A DNA stretch of 25,689 bases from the IMG/VR virus record IMGVR_UViG_3300031578_000306, positions 1 to 25,689 of that record; one strand, given 5' to 3'. Origin of the DNA: a virus. The notes beneath the pieces are model-generated. The model ran no database searches and was not told the origin of the DNA. It was given only the letters and a program-made list of their open reading frames with translations. Positions within the stretch are counted from its first letter, which is position 1. Each line of letters starts with the position of its first letter. This document shows, one piece after another, positions 15,977-22,069 of this stretch. Both the position numbers and the translations under genes were made by a program.

Positions 15977-16422
15977 TTGGAAACGCCTTTCTGCTTTTCG
16001 TAGGTGCGCAGACCACCGAGGCCCAACATGCCCATGAGGACAGTCATCAGAGATGTCATGTCGAACTGGGGCAGATCACTTGGGTGCAGCCCAGTGACGT
16101 TGAAGGTAACGAGCACAAACACCAAGAAAGGTTGCAGCACGAAGTGGTAGGCAAAGGCGCTAGCGCAAATCCAACCAACAGCCGGACGCCAGCCGCCCTT
16201 GAACAAAGAGCCAGATGCAGCCTCTGCCTTGTTCACTTCGATCTGCGCAAGGGCTAAATCCTGCGCGTGGCGATCTGCCATCGTGGCAAGTTCATGCGCA
16301 AGCTGCGCTTTCTGGTCCTTGTCCTCGATGAATTTATCCAAGAGACTCGTTACAGGTTCGATGAGTTTTCCGATCATTTGTTTGACTCCATCGCGTTGAT
16401 CGTAATTGGGTCCATTTTTCAT
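15973..16422 (-). CDS. Holin, GTA-type three-helix family
   Basis: 149 residues from ATG at 16422, which overlaps the upstream TGA as ATGA. A soluble helix (LIEPVTSLLDKFIEDKDQKA and following) leads into GGWRPAVGWICASAFAYHFV, the signature of the three-transmembrane holin family first described for gene transfer agents. Two further membrane segments follow (LQPFLVFVLVTFNV and TSLMTVLMGMLGLGGL), then a charged tail TYEKQKG. An internal ATG at 16377 (MIGKLIEP) has GGAG 8 bases upstream and matches where many relatives start, so either or both starts may be used. It permeabilises the inner membrane to release the endolysin encoded next. Confidence 0.88.
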   Translation of the reverse strand: MKNGPNYDQRDGVKQMIGKLIEPVTSLLDKFIEDKDQKAQLAHELATMADRHAQDLALAQIEVNKAEAASGSLFKGGWRPAVGWICASAFAYHFVLQPFLVFVLVTFNVTGLHPSDLPQFDMTSLMTVLMGMLGLGGLRTYEKQKGVSK

Positions 16423-16628
16423 GCTAACTTTAGCAAGATCGCCACCAGCATAGAGATGATAGCCCCGGCTGAAGCAACAAGCAGCGCCTCGACACGCTTG
16501 ATGCGGATGAACAGTTCTTTGAATTGAATACGCGTCTCGGTTTTCAGTGTCGTCACATCCCGGTCGATCTGCTCGAGCTTAGGCTCAATTCTATCAAGGC
16601 GCTTATGCGCTTCAGCAACAGTGTTCAT
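16419..16628 (-). CDS. XhlA-like small membrane protein of the lysis cassette
   Basis: 69 residues from ATG at 16628. A charged amphipathic helix (AHKRLDRIEPKLEQIDRDVT) is followed by KRVEALLVASAGAIISMLVA and an end ILLKLA, that is, one C-terminal transmembrane segment. The layout, a coiled-coil helix plus a membrane anchor in about 70 residues, matches XhlA-type haemolysin/holin accessory proteins. It overlaps the holin by 4 bases (ATGA), which suggests translational coupling and a joint role in lysis, for example as a pinholin partner or regulator. The XhlA call is by pattern and not by a search. Confidence 0.75.
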   Translation of the reverse strand: MNTVAEAHKRLDRIEPKLEQIDRDVTTLKTETRIQFKELFIRIKRVEALLVASAGAIISMLVAILLKLA

Positions 16629-16795
16629 CTATCACTCCGGCGTTTTGTCGGCAGGCAGCGGCTCGTTGCCCCCGGCCAGCCATTCCAGATACTCGGCGTA
16701 GTCCGTGTTGGCGGGGTCGAAGGGGATGAAGGCGTTGTTGAACCATCCGCGAAGGCGTTGCCAAGTTGGGCGAGGTCAAATGCTTTCGATGTCAT
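16625..16795 (-). pseudogene. Small fibre-associated gene with apparent broken frame
   Basis: ATG at 16795 has AGGAGG 5 bases upstream and starts a 56-codon frame whose TGA overlaps the next ATG (ATGA). The first 17 residues, MTSKAFDLAQLGNAFAD, are a typical fibre-type N-terminus. The rest of that frame is Thr/Ser/Pro/Arg-rich and looks like out-of-frame sequence. From about 16750 another frame reads WFNNAFIPFDPANTDYAEYL, then EWLAGGNEPLPADKTPE, ending with TGA at 16632. This is typical of short tail-fibre-associated proteins. No start codon opens that second frame after its upstream stop. A frameshift (mutational, sequencing or programmed) between the two parts is the simplest reading. A real 56-residue protein is possible. 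Confidence 0.5.
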
Positions 16796-16807
16796 GCCAG
16801 CCTCCTA

Positions 16808-17161
16808 TTAGGCAAGCAGCGCGTCGAGCGTCAGAGCCTTGAGCGCGTCAGGGGTGGCAGCGCCAGCGATCCGAGCATCCGCAGTCACATCGCGCAGTGC
16901 CTGCTTGACCGACACAATGGCTTGCTGTGCAGCGGTGTCGCCTTCTTCCAGCGCCTTCATGTAGTCAACGTCCAGCGCAGACAGACGCGGTGCGCGCTCT
17001 GCCCGCAGGTTGTCGCGGTGGATGCCACGCGCAGCGGTCATGTCGATCTCGACAGCCGCGCCGTTGAATTGCCAAGCGCCACGAAACACGCGGTCGGCAG
17101 GGACAGTCAGCGAGCCCGCATCGCGGATGTCGCCGTTGATGTTGATAAGTGACTGAACCAT
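16808..17161 (-). CDS. Fibre-associated small protein (chaperone-like)
   Basis: 117 residues. The start at 17161 was chosen because AGGAGG lies ideally upstream and the previous stop is 1 base away; an earlier in-frame ATG (17284) would overlap the upstream gene. The central PADRVFRGAWQFNG is followed by VEIDMTAARGIHRDNLR, RLSALDVDYMKALEEGD and VKQALRDVTADARI, a helical pattern I know from short proteins encoded next to phage tail fibres. It probably assists fibre assembly, by position. The PxDRxxRxAW element also occurs at the C-terminus of the neighbouring 143-residue protein. Confidence 0.75.
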   Translation of the reverse strand: MVQSLININGDIRDAGSLTVPADRVFRGAWQFNGAAVEIDMTAARGIHRDNLRAERAPRLSALDVDYMKALEEGDTAAQQAIVSVKQALRDVTADARIAGAATPDALKALTLDALLA

Positions 17162-17162
17162 A

Positions 17163-17594
17163 TTATGCGGCCTCCTGGATTGGGTTGTCTTGATTGATCC
17201 GCCATGCGTTGCGATAGGTTCGATCAGAAGGAACCATATCAACCGGGACGATCCGCAAGATGCACCTGTTGCCTGCATAGTCACGCCACACAGCGGGCGG
17301 AATGTCCTTTTGAATTAGATATTCGACGGCCTGTTCCTCGGTCATAGCACCGATGGGTTCAGCGTAGGGGTGTTCCTTGGGCTGGCCATCGGGCACGTCT
17401 TGATCGCGCAAATAGGCGTCGATGGGCGGCAGGATGCCACCTTCTAGTGCTGCGGCCATCCAATTCGGGTCAGGCACAAGCACAGCGGCAGCCGCATCTG
17501 GATTTGACGGGTCTTCGAATAGCACACGGTGCTTGCTTTGCACAGGTGCAAGGCGGCTCTTGGCTTCTGCTAGGCGGTCCCAGAGATGGCTCAT
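17163..17594 (-). CDS. Fibre-associated small protein
   Basis: 143 residues. ATG at 17594 overlaps the fibre stop as ATGA and has GGAGA upstream. A frame extension to 17633 lies inside the fibre gene and was not used. The N-terminal helix is LWDRLAEAKSRLAPVQS. The middle contains DPNWMAAALEGGILPPIDAY. The C-terminal half, MTEEQAVEYLIQKDIPPAVW then RIVPVDMVPSDRTYRNAWRI, matches the N-terminal half of a type of tail-fibre-associated protein that normally continues into the sequence seen in the next gene. It looks like a split or partly duplicated arrangement. Likely role: fibre assembly or attachment. Confidence 0.75.
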   Translation of the reverse strand: MSHLWDRLAEAKSRLAPVQSKHRVLFEDPSNPDAAAAVLVPDPNWMAAALEGGILPPIDAYLRDQDVPDGQPKEHPYAEPIGAMTEEQAVEYLIQKDIPPAVWRDYAGNRCILRIVPVDMVPSDRTYRNAWRINQDNPIQEAA

Positions 17595-18496
17595 GCGAGG
17601 TCTCCGTCGACCGAAAATAAAGTGATAAAACAATCAAGGACGCCCATGCCAGAGCTTGTGCCGATGCTGTACCCTGAAATAAAGTTTGTTGCTGAGACCG
17701 AATAGGCCAGAGTAGAGCCCGTTGGAAAGTTCCAATAGGCAGTCGTTGAAGTTGACGACTGCCTACCAGCTGCGCCTTTAGCAGCGTAGTTGGCATTGGC
17801 AAAGGCTGCGCTATAATTTGCCGTGAAGTCACCTGTTGCATTATCAGTAAGAGAGGACAGATTAAGACTGTCACGAACAGATGGAACAGTTCCATCATAA
17901 TTTGCCCAAGCTTTCGCGCTGCCATTGATAACCGTAGTGGTAGGGACCGAGTTAGTCCCATCGGATAGGTCCGTTGTCGTTACCTCATCAAACCAGCCTT
18001 CGGCCCAGCGGTTTGCCGTGCTGCCAATGTCGCGGCTGCTGTCCGCATCCGGTATGATATCTTCATCGACCGCAGCTAGATTTGCTGCGGCCAGCGCGTC
18101 AATAGCGGCCTTGACATCTGCGGGGGATGGAACGCCTGCCTCGGTAGCAGTCCCGGCCTCCCAAGCAGCCGTGGCGTGATCCAGTGCCCCGTCCAGCAGG
18201 TTCAATTCCGCCGCCGTGGCAGTCAGGCCAAGATTGACCAGCGCCGTGGCTGCGCTTGCGAGATCGGAGAGGTTGTTCGCCCGGTGCGCATACCGGTCAT
18301 CATTCTGAACAGCGGCGGTGCCAAGACCAAGTGTCGTACGAGCCGCCGCCGCGTCGGCGTCGTCGATTAGAGTACCACCAAACGCAGATATGGCCGAAGT
18401 CTCAACCTTGTCAGAGTTGAGGTTGTTGAAGTTACCGTCCACCTCGGCGTTGGTGAGTGGCGACCCCTTACCTGCGCGGGTTGTGATCGTGGTCAT
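17591..18496 (-). CDS. Tail fibre protein
   Basis: 301 residues. ATG at 18496 has GAGGTG 4 bases upstream, overlapping the end of the previous gene. The N-terminus (TTRAGKGSPLTNAEVDGNFN) and repeats such as ARTTLGLGTAAVQN, NNLSDLASAATALVNLGL and TAAELNLLDGA are classic phage tail-fibre elements. DADSSRDIGSTANRWAEGWF is a fibre-type 'pre-head' motif. The C-terminal domain begins NGSAKAWANYDGTVPSVRDS and continues as strand- and aromatic-rich sequence (ATGDFTANYSAAFANANYAA), plausibly the receptor-binding tip. Three small fibre-associated genes follow. It should determine host attachment. Confidence 0.88.
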   Translation of the reverse strand: MTTITTRAGKGSPLTNAEVDGNFNNLNSDKVETSAISAFGGTLIDDADAAAARTTLGLGTAAVQNDDRYAHRANNLSDLASAATALVNLGLTATAAELNLLDGALDHATAAWEAGTATEAGVPSPADVKAAIDALAAANLAAVDEDIIPDADSSRDIGSTANRWAEGWFDEVTTTDLSDGTNSVPTTTVINGSAKAWANYDGTVPSVRDSLNLSSLTDNATGDFTANYSAAFANANYAAKGAAGRQSSTSTTAYWNFPTGSTLAYSVSATNFISGYSIGTSSGMGVLDCFITLFSVDGDLA

Positions 18497-18504
18497 GGGT
18501 CACC

Positions 18505-18966
18505 TCACGTAGCTGCCAGAGTGATGGTCCACGTGATCTGCAGCGTGTCCGCAGCCTGCTTGTTCACGACCGGGAAAACAGTGCGGCAGAGCATGGTGCC
18601 CGCCGACAAGGCGTTAAAAATGCCCGCCTCGGTGACCGCGCCGGTACCCTCACCGGGGTCAAACGTCGCAGAATAGACAACGCTTTCGCTAATCGTCCCG
18701 GTCAGCGTGGAACTGTCCAACGCTTTCCTCGCCCCAAGTAACGAACCGAGGTCGGTGTCGCCCGCAGCCACCGCAACCGTCCCCGAACCCAGCGCCATGT
18801 GGGACATGGCAGCGGGAGGCGGGTCGATCATGCGCCCAGCAATGTAACCTACGCCCGTATTGACGACGAGGTTCCGCACTTCCCGCATGTCCTTGAGCTT
18901 GCCGCTGCCGTCTCTGAGCACTATGGTCAGGTGGCCTGCCAAGCCGAGCTTATCGCGTGGGTTCAT
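18505..18966 (-). CDS. Putative tail or fibre structural protein
   Basis: 153 residues. ATG at 18966 has GAGGAG 8 bases upstream. After a basic N-terminus come KDMREVRNLVVNTGVGYIAG, SHMALGSGTVAVAAGDTDLG, a strand-rich middle (SESVVYSATFDPGEGTGAVT) and a C-terminus ending in TLQITWTITLAAT. This 'N-x-VVNTGV...HMALGSG...T.....LG...F......ITWTIT' pattern is common in phage tail and baseplate-periphery proteins of unknown structure. It lies directly upstream of the tail fibre gene, so a role in fibre attachment is likely but inferred. Confidence 0.75.
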   Translation of the reverse strand: MNPRDKLGLAGHLTIVLRDGSGKLKDMREVRNLVVNTGVGYIAGRMIDPPPAAMSHMALGSGTVAVAAGDTDLGSLLGARKALDSSTLTGTISESVVYSATFDPGEGTGAVTEAGIFNALSAGTMLCRTVFPVVNKQAADTLQITWTITLAAT

Positions 18967-18977
18967 TTGGTGGCTCC

Positions 18978-19454
18978 TCAGAAAGTCAGGGATGTCCCGA
19001 CATAGCCCTCAGCGAAATAGTCGAATGCGCAGTAATCCTGCATCCGCAGCGATCCACTATCCGCGACGGCTGGCGCGTCTATAATAACAGCGTTGGCCCG
19101 GCGCGCAACTGTTTCCGCTGCGCCGGCCCCATCAGCCAAATCCTTGGCCGAAGTAACATCCTGCTCGTCGACGACGCCAACATCATCAGCGCGGCCCTTT
19201 CGCACCTCCAGCACAAACGATGAAATCGTGTACCCGAACTGGACGTAATCCTCGGCGAAATAGCTTCCGCCCTCGGTTGACGCCGTCAGGCTGTCGTTGA
19301 CCACCAACCGTTTGATAAACCGCCCGGTAGCGGCTTTGATGCGGATATACGGCACCGCTATAGACATACGGAACGCCGCGACCGAGGTCGTAGTCTTGAG
19401 CCGCACCGCCCGGACAAGCGCGCGGATACGGTCGTTATCCGTATAGAGCTTCAC
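18978..19454 (-). CDS. Structural protein of unknown function with two YFAExYV motifs
   Basis: 158 residues. ATG at 19454 overlaps the upstream stop by 4 bases (ATGA). No named family is recognised. Two similar motifs stand out: SYFAEDYVQFGY (around residue 65) and DYFAEGYVG (around residue 146, close to the C-terminus). The N-terminal third (VAAFRMSIAVPYIRIKAATG) is strand-like, and a helical Ala-rich stretch lies near 100-120. Neighbours (BppU-N-like protein upstream, tail and fibre proteins downstream) suggest a tail-tip or fibre-connecting component. Confidence 0.7.
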   Translation of the reverse strand: MKLYTDNDRIRALVRAVRLKTTTSVAAFRMSIAVPYIRIKAATGRFIKRLVVNDSLTASTEGGSYFAEDYVQFGYTISSFVLEVRKGRADDVGVVDEQDVTSAKDLADGAGAAETVARRANAVIIDAPAVADSGSLRMQDYCAFDYFAEGYVGTSLTF

Positions 19455-19801
19455 GCATAGTCCTCACGCAACCGGAACTTCAGGGTGTCGTAGACCGTCT
19501 GGCGAACGCCCGTCGCCAACACGACCTCGATCTCGCCCTCATAATCGCCGGGGTCTTGGTCAAGGTCAGTCGCCCCCCACACCACGGTGGCCAGTCCCTG
19601 CGTGGCGGTAGAGACGGGGATAACCAGCGCCCGGCTGAACAGGGTCACCCCTGTGGCTTCGGAGCGGAAGTGCAGCGCCGCCGTCGCACCGGACAAGTTG
19701 ATCGGGTCGCCCGTCACCTCGTCGGTCAGTGTAACCTGCACCTGTGGGCCTGTGTCGCCCTGCACCAACCGGATGCGGGTGTCCATAAACCGTGCGTCCA
19801 T
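19451..19801 (-). CDS. BppU N-terminal-like Ig-fold structural protein
   Basis: 116 residues. ATG at 19801 has AGGAGG 5 bases upstream. The sequence RLVQGDTGPQVQVTLTDEVT, then DPINLSGATAALHFR and DPGDYEGEIEVVLATGVRQT, fits the Ig-like domain found at the N-terminus of baseplate upper proteins (BppU) and in stand-alone phage structural proteins. It is strand-rich with no membrane segment and no catalytic motif. In siphophages this domain docks receptor-binding proteins. Here it stands between neck adaptors and fibre genes, so a similar docking role is a reasonable inference. Confidence 0.75.
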   Translation of the reverse strand: MDARFMDTRIRLVQGDTGPQVQVTLTDEVTGDPINLSGATAALHFRSEATGVTLFSRALVIPVSTATQGLATVVWGATDLDQDPGDYEGEIEVVLATGVRQTVYDTLKFRLREDYA

Positions 19802-19810
19802 GCTGACCTC

Positions 19811-20485
19811 CTATGCAAAGCGTGGGGCGCGCGCCGTCAGCGCCGCCCTCATATGGCCAAGGTTCGCATGTGCCCGGTACTCCATGACCCGGGCGAGGAA
19901 CTGCTTCGCGTGGTACGAAGCCAACTCGCGGTCGAGCCATGGCGTGTTGGGCAGTACGAGCAAGTCTTGGAGGGCCTTGCTGACGATGGCGTCCTCCAAC
20001 TCATCCATCACCGCCTCGTCCATATCGCTGGCGGAGCGAGTGGGCTTCAGCGCGTAGATCATGCGCAGCGTGTACGTCTCGGCGGCATCGGGCGGCGGCA
20101 GTACGAGATACTGCGTCGGTGCGACCTGCGTGAGGCAACGGGGCTGGCTGCCGTTATCGGCGATGTCCTGCGTCGTCGTAGAGGCCCGGACCCAACCGGG
20201 GAACAGTCTGGCCGCCGTCTCCAATGCGATCGGGGCGAGCGTCTCGTTCTCGTTCAGGGCGGTGTGCAGCAGCGCCGCGATGTCCGTGTCGGTCGGGAGG
20301 TTGTAATCGTAGCGGTAGGTGCCCGGGACCAAGCTGAACGCAGGCTGCTCGTAGCGCCATGCCAGCGTCCGCTCGCACGTCACGCGCGCCGCGTTCCGGG
20401 TGTACTGGACGATCAGGGGCAGTGAGCAGCCGGGAACGCTGGGGTTGATCCGGGCGGCGAGCGAGGCAAACGTACGACGGGCCAT
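19811..20485 (-). CDS. Adaptor-type neck protein (second of two)
   Basis: 224 residues. ATG at 20485 overlaps the upstream stop in a TGATG. It has the helix-strand-helix layout of head-tail adaptors: an N-terminal helical part (RTFASLAARINPSVPGCSLP, then IVQYTRNAARVTCERT), a central beta section (FSLVPGTYRYDYNLPTDTDI, then QYLVLPPPDAAETYTLRMIY) and a C-terminal helical bundle (DEAVMDELEDAIVSKALQDL, then FLARVMEYRAHAN). It probably forms part of the ring joining portal to tail. No enzymatic residues are evident. The assignment is by architecture and neighbours. Confidence 0.72.
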   Translation of the reverse strand: MARRTFASLAARINPSVPGCSLPLIVQYTRNAARVTCERTLAWRYEQPAFSLVPGTYRYDYNLPTDTDIAALLHTALNENETLAPIALETAARLFPGWVRASTTTQDIADNGSQPRCLTQVAPTQYLVLPPPDAAETYTLRMIYALKPTRSASDMDEAVMDELEDAIVSKALQDLLVLPNTPWLDRELASYHAKQFLARVMEYRAHANLGHMRAALTARAPRFA

Positions 20486-21129
20486 CAGACAACACCTCCA
20501 CGGGGCATACCGGCCATCTCGGTGTCCGTGATCTCACGGGCCTGCAACGAGGTGCCCAAGCTCTGGGTGAATGAATCGAGGAACAGCTTCGCGCGCCCCG
20601 AGTTGACGTGTTCGTCGTCAATCGACGAGGCAAGGAAGACCGCGCCGTCGACCACGGACGGGAAGTACGCCTCCGGCAGCACCGTGATCTCCTCGGCAAG
20701 GGTGTAATCCGTAGGGACCTTCGCATACTCGCCGAGCAGCACAACACCCGGGATTGGGCGCGGGTACAGGAAGTATTTGTTGGCGTTGCGGACATGCCGC
20801 ATGTAGTTGTACGGCGTCCCGGGCGGATCAGACACCCAGTTCGGATACCCCTGATCCATGGTTTCCCGGTTCACCTCGGTTACGGTGTTGCCGTTCTTCA
20901 CCTGATAGATTTCAATCAGGCGCAGCGCGTCCGTCGGGAGCGACTGCAGAGCGGTGTTGGCCGTGGTCGTGATCTCACCATAATGGGCAAACAGATCGGG
21001 CCGCAGGACCGCCATGCGCTTGAGCGTCTGGTTGACAAAGCCGAGAAGCTCCGCATCCGAATAACGCTGCGGCGCACGGCTGTCGCCAACAAGCCTGCGG
21101 ACTTCGGAGATGATCTCGGCTGGTGTCAT
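20485..21129 (-). CDS. Head-tail adaptor-like protein (first of two)
   Basis: 214 residues. ATG at 21129 overlaps the upstream stop by 4 bases. The N-terminus (IISEVRRLVGDSRAPQRYSD, then AELLGFVNQTLKRMAVLRPD) is the helical start typical of adaptor proteins. A beta middle follows (DALRLIEIYQVKNGNTVTEV, then NRETMDQGYPNW and NKYFLYPRPIPG). The C-terminal helices include YFPSVVDGAVFLASSIDDEH and SGRAKLFLDSFTQSLG. This pattern matches a phage adaptor family that I recall as DUF6682 (name not verified). It probably sits below the portal at the neck. Confidence 0.78.
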   Translation of the reverse strand: MTPAEIISEVRRLVGDSRAPQRYSDAELLGFVNQTLKRMAVLRPDLFAHYGEITTTANTALQSLPTDALRLIEIYQVKNGNTVTEVNRETMDQGYPNWVSDPPGTPYNYMRHVRNANKYFLYPRPIPGVVLLGEYAKVPTDYTLAEEITVLPEAYFPSVVDGAVFLASSIDDEHVNSGRAKLFLDSFTQSLGTSLQAREITDTEMAGMPRGGVV

Positions 21130-21401
21130 CCGGGCAGACCTTGCGATGCGTCAGCCGAAAGCTCCGGCGACGTGGCGGGCGGCGCGTCGTCCACCTGATC
21201 CTCGGGCGTGGAGAAATCCACGGCGGCGGTCTTGGTCTTGGCGCGCCTTTGTTTGACTTTTTCGACCTGCTCAGGTTTCACGAAACGCTCGGGGAAGGCT
21301 TCTTCCTCGGTCACTTCCACGCACTTCGGGTTTTTGGCGAGGATCGGGTTCCACCCGTAGATGAACCCATCGACTTTGTTGCGCAGATACTTGGTGGTCA
21401 T
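21126..21401 (-). CDS. Small conserved phage protein of unknown function
   Basis: 91 residues. The start ATG21401 was chosen because AGAGGAAG precedes it and it overlaps the upstream TGA as ATGA; an earlier in-frame ATG (21437) lies inside the upstream gene. The N-terminal half is ordered (TKYLRNKVDGFIYGWNPILA, then CVEVTEEEAFPERFV). The C-terminal half is Lys-, then Pro/Asp/Ala-rich and probably disordered, ending ELSADASQGLPG. I recall the 'YLRNxxDGFIYxWNxxLAxNP' pattern from structural operons of other phages, with no known function. It lies between the small basic proteins and the neck adaptors. Confidence 0.72.
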   Translation of the reverse strand: MTTKYLRNKVDGFIYGWNPILAKNPKCVEVTEEEAFPERFVKPEQVEKVKQRRAKTKTAAVDFSTPEDQVDDAPPATSPELSADASQGLPG

Positions 21402-21634
21402 TGTGACTTCCTCTTTCCAGATGGCGTTACCGGCCATGATTTGCGGGTCGAACTTGTCTTCTTCGCGGCCATGGACCGCTTTTCAGCGGCGGTCATTTTA
21501 GCGGCGGCCTTGGCGGGTCTACAAGCCGGATAGGAGCGGCTGGACTTCTCGCCACCGGAGCGACCGCAGGGCTTGCCGGTCTTCACATCGACCCACTTTT
21601 CCCCGAACCATTTGCCCAACCCGCCCTTGCTCAT
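21398..21634 (-). CDS. Small basic conserved protein (KWxDxKTGKPCGR...YPACRP family)
   Basis: 78 residues from ATG at 21634, overlapping the upstream TGA as ATGA; the in-frame ATG at 21700 is inside the neighbour. The sequence starts SKGGLGKWFGEKWVDVKTGK, then PCGRSGGEKSSRSYPACRP, and ends with a Lys/Ala-rich helix and SWPVTPSGKRKSQ. The two cysteines sit in conserved PCGR and PACRP settings. I recall this family from many marine phages and large viruses. Its function is unknown, and the strong positive charge fits nucleic-acid contact. Confidence 0.75.
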   Translation of the reverse strand: MSKGGLGKWFGEKWVDVKTGKPCGRSGGEKSSRSYPACRPAKAAAKMTAAEKRSMAAKKTSSTRKSWPVTPSGKRKSQ

Positions 21635-21807
21635 TTCTTCACCCGGTTGTCCGGACCACGCCAGCCACCGCCCCGCTTCTTGTACTCCTTCGAGGCCCAC
21701 GCATTGGCGTAGGCAGAGGGGTACACGTCAAACTTCTTCTTGGCCCCAGCTTTCACGCGAGACCAGAGGGCCGGGTTGGTGGGCTTGGGGCTGCTCTTGT
21801 CTGCCAT
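21631..21807 (-). CDS. Small basic conserved protein (FDVYPSAYANAWA family)
   Basis: 58 residues from ATG at 21807, one base after the stop of the upstream gene and overlapping the next ATG as ATGA. The core reads ALWSRVKAGAKKKFDVYPSA, then YANAWASKEYKKRGGGWRG. The conserved KFDVYPSAYANAWA motif is familiar from short proteins of marine phages and some giant viruses. Function is unknown. It is too short for many gene finders, but the tight overlaps on both sides and the motif make it convincing. Confidence 0.78.
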   Translation of the reverse strand: MADKSSPKPTNPALWSRVKAGAKKKFDVYPSAYANAWASKEYKKRGGGWRGPDNRVKK

Positions 21808-21808
21808 G

Positions 21809-22069
21809 TCAGCACTTCCACGCTCTCAGAGACTTGTTTATCCGGCTGTTCGGGTCGCGCTTGGTCTTCTCGCTGGTCAGCTTCTTCTTCATCCCTTCCA
21901 TCCGGGCGCAGAAGCTGGCGCGGCGGCCCTTGTCCTCCTTGGTCTTCGGGTTCGGCGCGGGGGGCTTGAGGTTCATACCCTGTTTCTTTGCCGATGCGCG
22001 CCCTTTCGCGTTCAGACCACCCTTGGGGTCTTTGCCTTCCTTGCGCTGCCACGCCGGAGATTTAGCCAT
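21809..22069 (-). CDS. Small basic conserved protein (SPAWQRKEGKxPKGGLNAKGR family)
   Basis: 86 residues. ATG at 22069 overlaps the stop of the fibre-like gene as TGATG. It begins AKSPAWQRKEGKDPKGGLNA, continues KGRASAKKQGMNLKPPAP, then RRASFCARMEGMKKKLTSEK, and ends RINKSLRAWKC. The ordered elements KGGLNAKGR, SFCARMxGMK and the terminal Lys-Cys define a widespread family that I recall as DUF6321 (name not verified). It is highly positively charged. It probably acts with the two following small basic proteins, given their strict gene order. Confidence 0.78.
   Translation of the reverse strand: MAKSPAWQRKEGKDPKGGLNAKGRASAKKQGMNLKPPAPNPKTKEDKGRRASFCARMEGMKKKLTSEKTKRDPNSRINKSLRAWKC

Noticed and set aside
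17470-17961. 163-codon minus-strand frame overlapping the tail fibre
   Set aside because: It is out of frame with two recognisable genes, and its composition is random-looking (Ser/Leu/Arg/Gln-rich).
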